Origin: Anarhynchus alexandrinus
Taxonomy: Eukaryota; Chordata; Aves; Charadriiformes; Charadriidae
Length of the DNA: 64,000 nt
Assembly (NCBI GenBank): GCA_008711295.1
Contig: VUYV01000036.1
Location: 3,293,188 to 3,357,187 of the forward strand
Reading direction: 5' to 3'
Part shown: positions 63,109-64,000 of the stretch, piece by piece
Position numbering within the stretch: the stretch's first letter is position 1
Layout of the letters: every line of letters begins with the position of its first letter
Notes under the pieces: model-generated
What the model saw: the letters and a program-made list of their open reading frames with translations, nothing else
Told to the model about the DNA's origin: nothing
Databases searched by the model: none
Made by a program: the position numbers and the translations under genes

Positions 63109-64000
63109 GATAAAGCAGGTGGCAGAAGAGTTGGCATGGAGGGTAAATGATTATCGTTATACTAGAACAGAAGTGTCTCCAGTCCTCATTTTGAAGGCCT
63201 GACAGTAGTTGAAAGTAATTGAATAAAACTATTTCTTTGTAGAGCTGGATGGTTTAAAAAAAGGGAAGACTTGCTTTCAAAGCAATGCTGTTAAGCCTGG
63301 CAGTATGGCTGATTGAACACAGATATGACTTTGAAAGAAACACAGCACAACTGCTGACTTCAGTTGGCTCGTGAGATTAGAAACAAATGAAACCATCTGT
63401 TGGATGATGTGCTGTGCCAAAGTAGCTGCTATTGAAAACAAATAACTGAATTGGAACTGGATGTAATTATTTCTGCATAATTACCAATAAGAGGGGAGTA
63501 AAATACCCAAGCTGTCTAGCCAGCCTGGGGCACTACCAAAATACCAATGGGTAACCAAACCAGCTTGGTATTGTCAAGAAGTGAATAAGATACATCCCTA
63601 GAAGTTATGAGGAGCTGGCTCTCTCAACAAACAAGAGAGACGGCCTTGGGGGTGGCTCCTGGTATCATCTCTTCAACTCCATGGTCTCTTAAAAAAGAAA
63701 AAAAAAAAATCACCATGCAAGAAGAATGATCAGAAAAAGTAAGAAAGTAGACTTGAAACTTGTACCAGAAGAGAAGACTGCTTTGAGTTGAATATAAAAT
63801 TTCAGCTCTTCAGCAATATGACATCTGTGTCAGACCCTCTAATAGATGATGCAAAGAGGAGAGAACAACATCAAGCTAGTGTAGGCAGAAAGCATAAACA
63901 AGAGTGAGTATAACCATCAGCGATCAGTTTCCCATGCCTGGAAATGGTACACAGGCAACAAGACTGACCAGAGAAGAAACTGGCAGCCGTGAGTATTTGC
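63109..64000. other. Unassigned intron sequence
   Basis: Right end of the window, within the CD109 transcription unit. No exon, repeat or RNA gene recognised; an A-rich run lies near 63690-63709. Confidence 0.5.

Larger units (their letters stand above)
61352..64000 (-). other. CD109: CD109 intron, continues beyond window
   Basis: No further CD109 exon was found. An antisense CR1 (62170-63108) occupies the middle. The remaining sequence is AT-rich and unassigned. Confidence 0.75.

Noticed and set aside
1..64000. Search for CRISPR arrays, operons, phage or other prokaryotic systems
   Set aside because: No regularly spaced direct repeats or dense coding; the sequence is vertebrate nuclear DNA.

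Overview
The window looks like avian nuclear DNA. It is AT-rich, intron- and intergene-dominated sequence, seeded with CR1 (chicken repeat 1) LINE copies whose 3' ends carry the ATTCTATGAT-type terminal repeats, plus two solo LTRs of bird endogenous retroviruses. The species cannot be named from the sequence. No bacterial-style gene, operon, CRISPR array or confident RNA gene is present.

One host gene is recognised: the last three coding exons of CD109 on the minus strand (61195-61351, 60672-60774, 57595-57785). CD109 is a GPI-anchored member of the alpha-2-macroglobulin/complement family and a TGF-beta co-receptor. The exons join in phase with GT-AG introns. They encode the C-terminal receptor-binding (MG8-type) domain, a four-cysteine tail and a hydrophobic GPI signal, then a stop and a probable 3' UTR with an AATAAA about 0.5 kb further on. 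The rest of the gene lies beyond base 64000. The terminal introns carry one sense and one antisense CR1 copy.

Everything left of about 57 kb appears to be the intergenic region downstream of CD109; in human this side is a long gene-poor interval before COL12A1. From left to right it holds: a CR1 with a nearly complete but broken reverse transcriptase frame (1-1670); a solo LTR with a 5-bp target duplication (1692-2185); about 24 kb of unassigned AT-rich DNA; an internally deleted CR1 that keeps an open frame (26635-27052); a small CpG-rich island (28990-29371); a 1-kb CR1 on the minus strand (36342-37350); a cluster of young and ancient CR1 pieces (43314-44580); a candidate two-exon gene for a small secreted cysteine-containing peptide (44767-45218, poly(A) signal at 45294); more CR1 pieces (48.4-49 kb); a second solo LTR (50792-51319) beside an old CR1 fragment (51384-51665); and repeat-poor DNA up to CD109.

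The most useful points to follow up are the CD109 3' end with its shortened cysteine spacing, the small secreted-peptide candidate, the in-frame internally deleted CR1, and the isolated CpG island. All homology calls are by eye.
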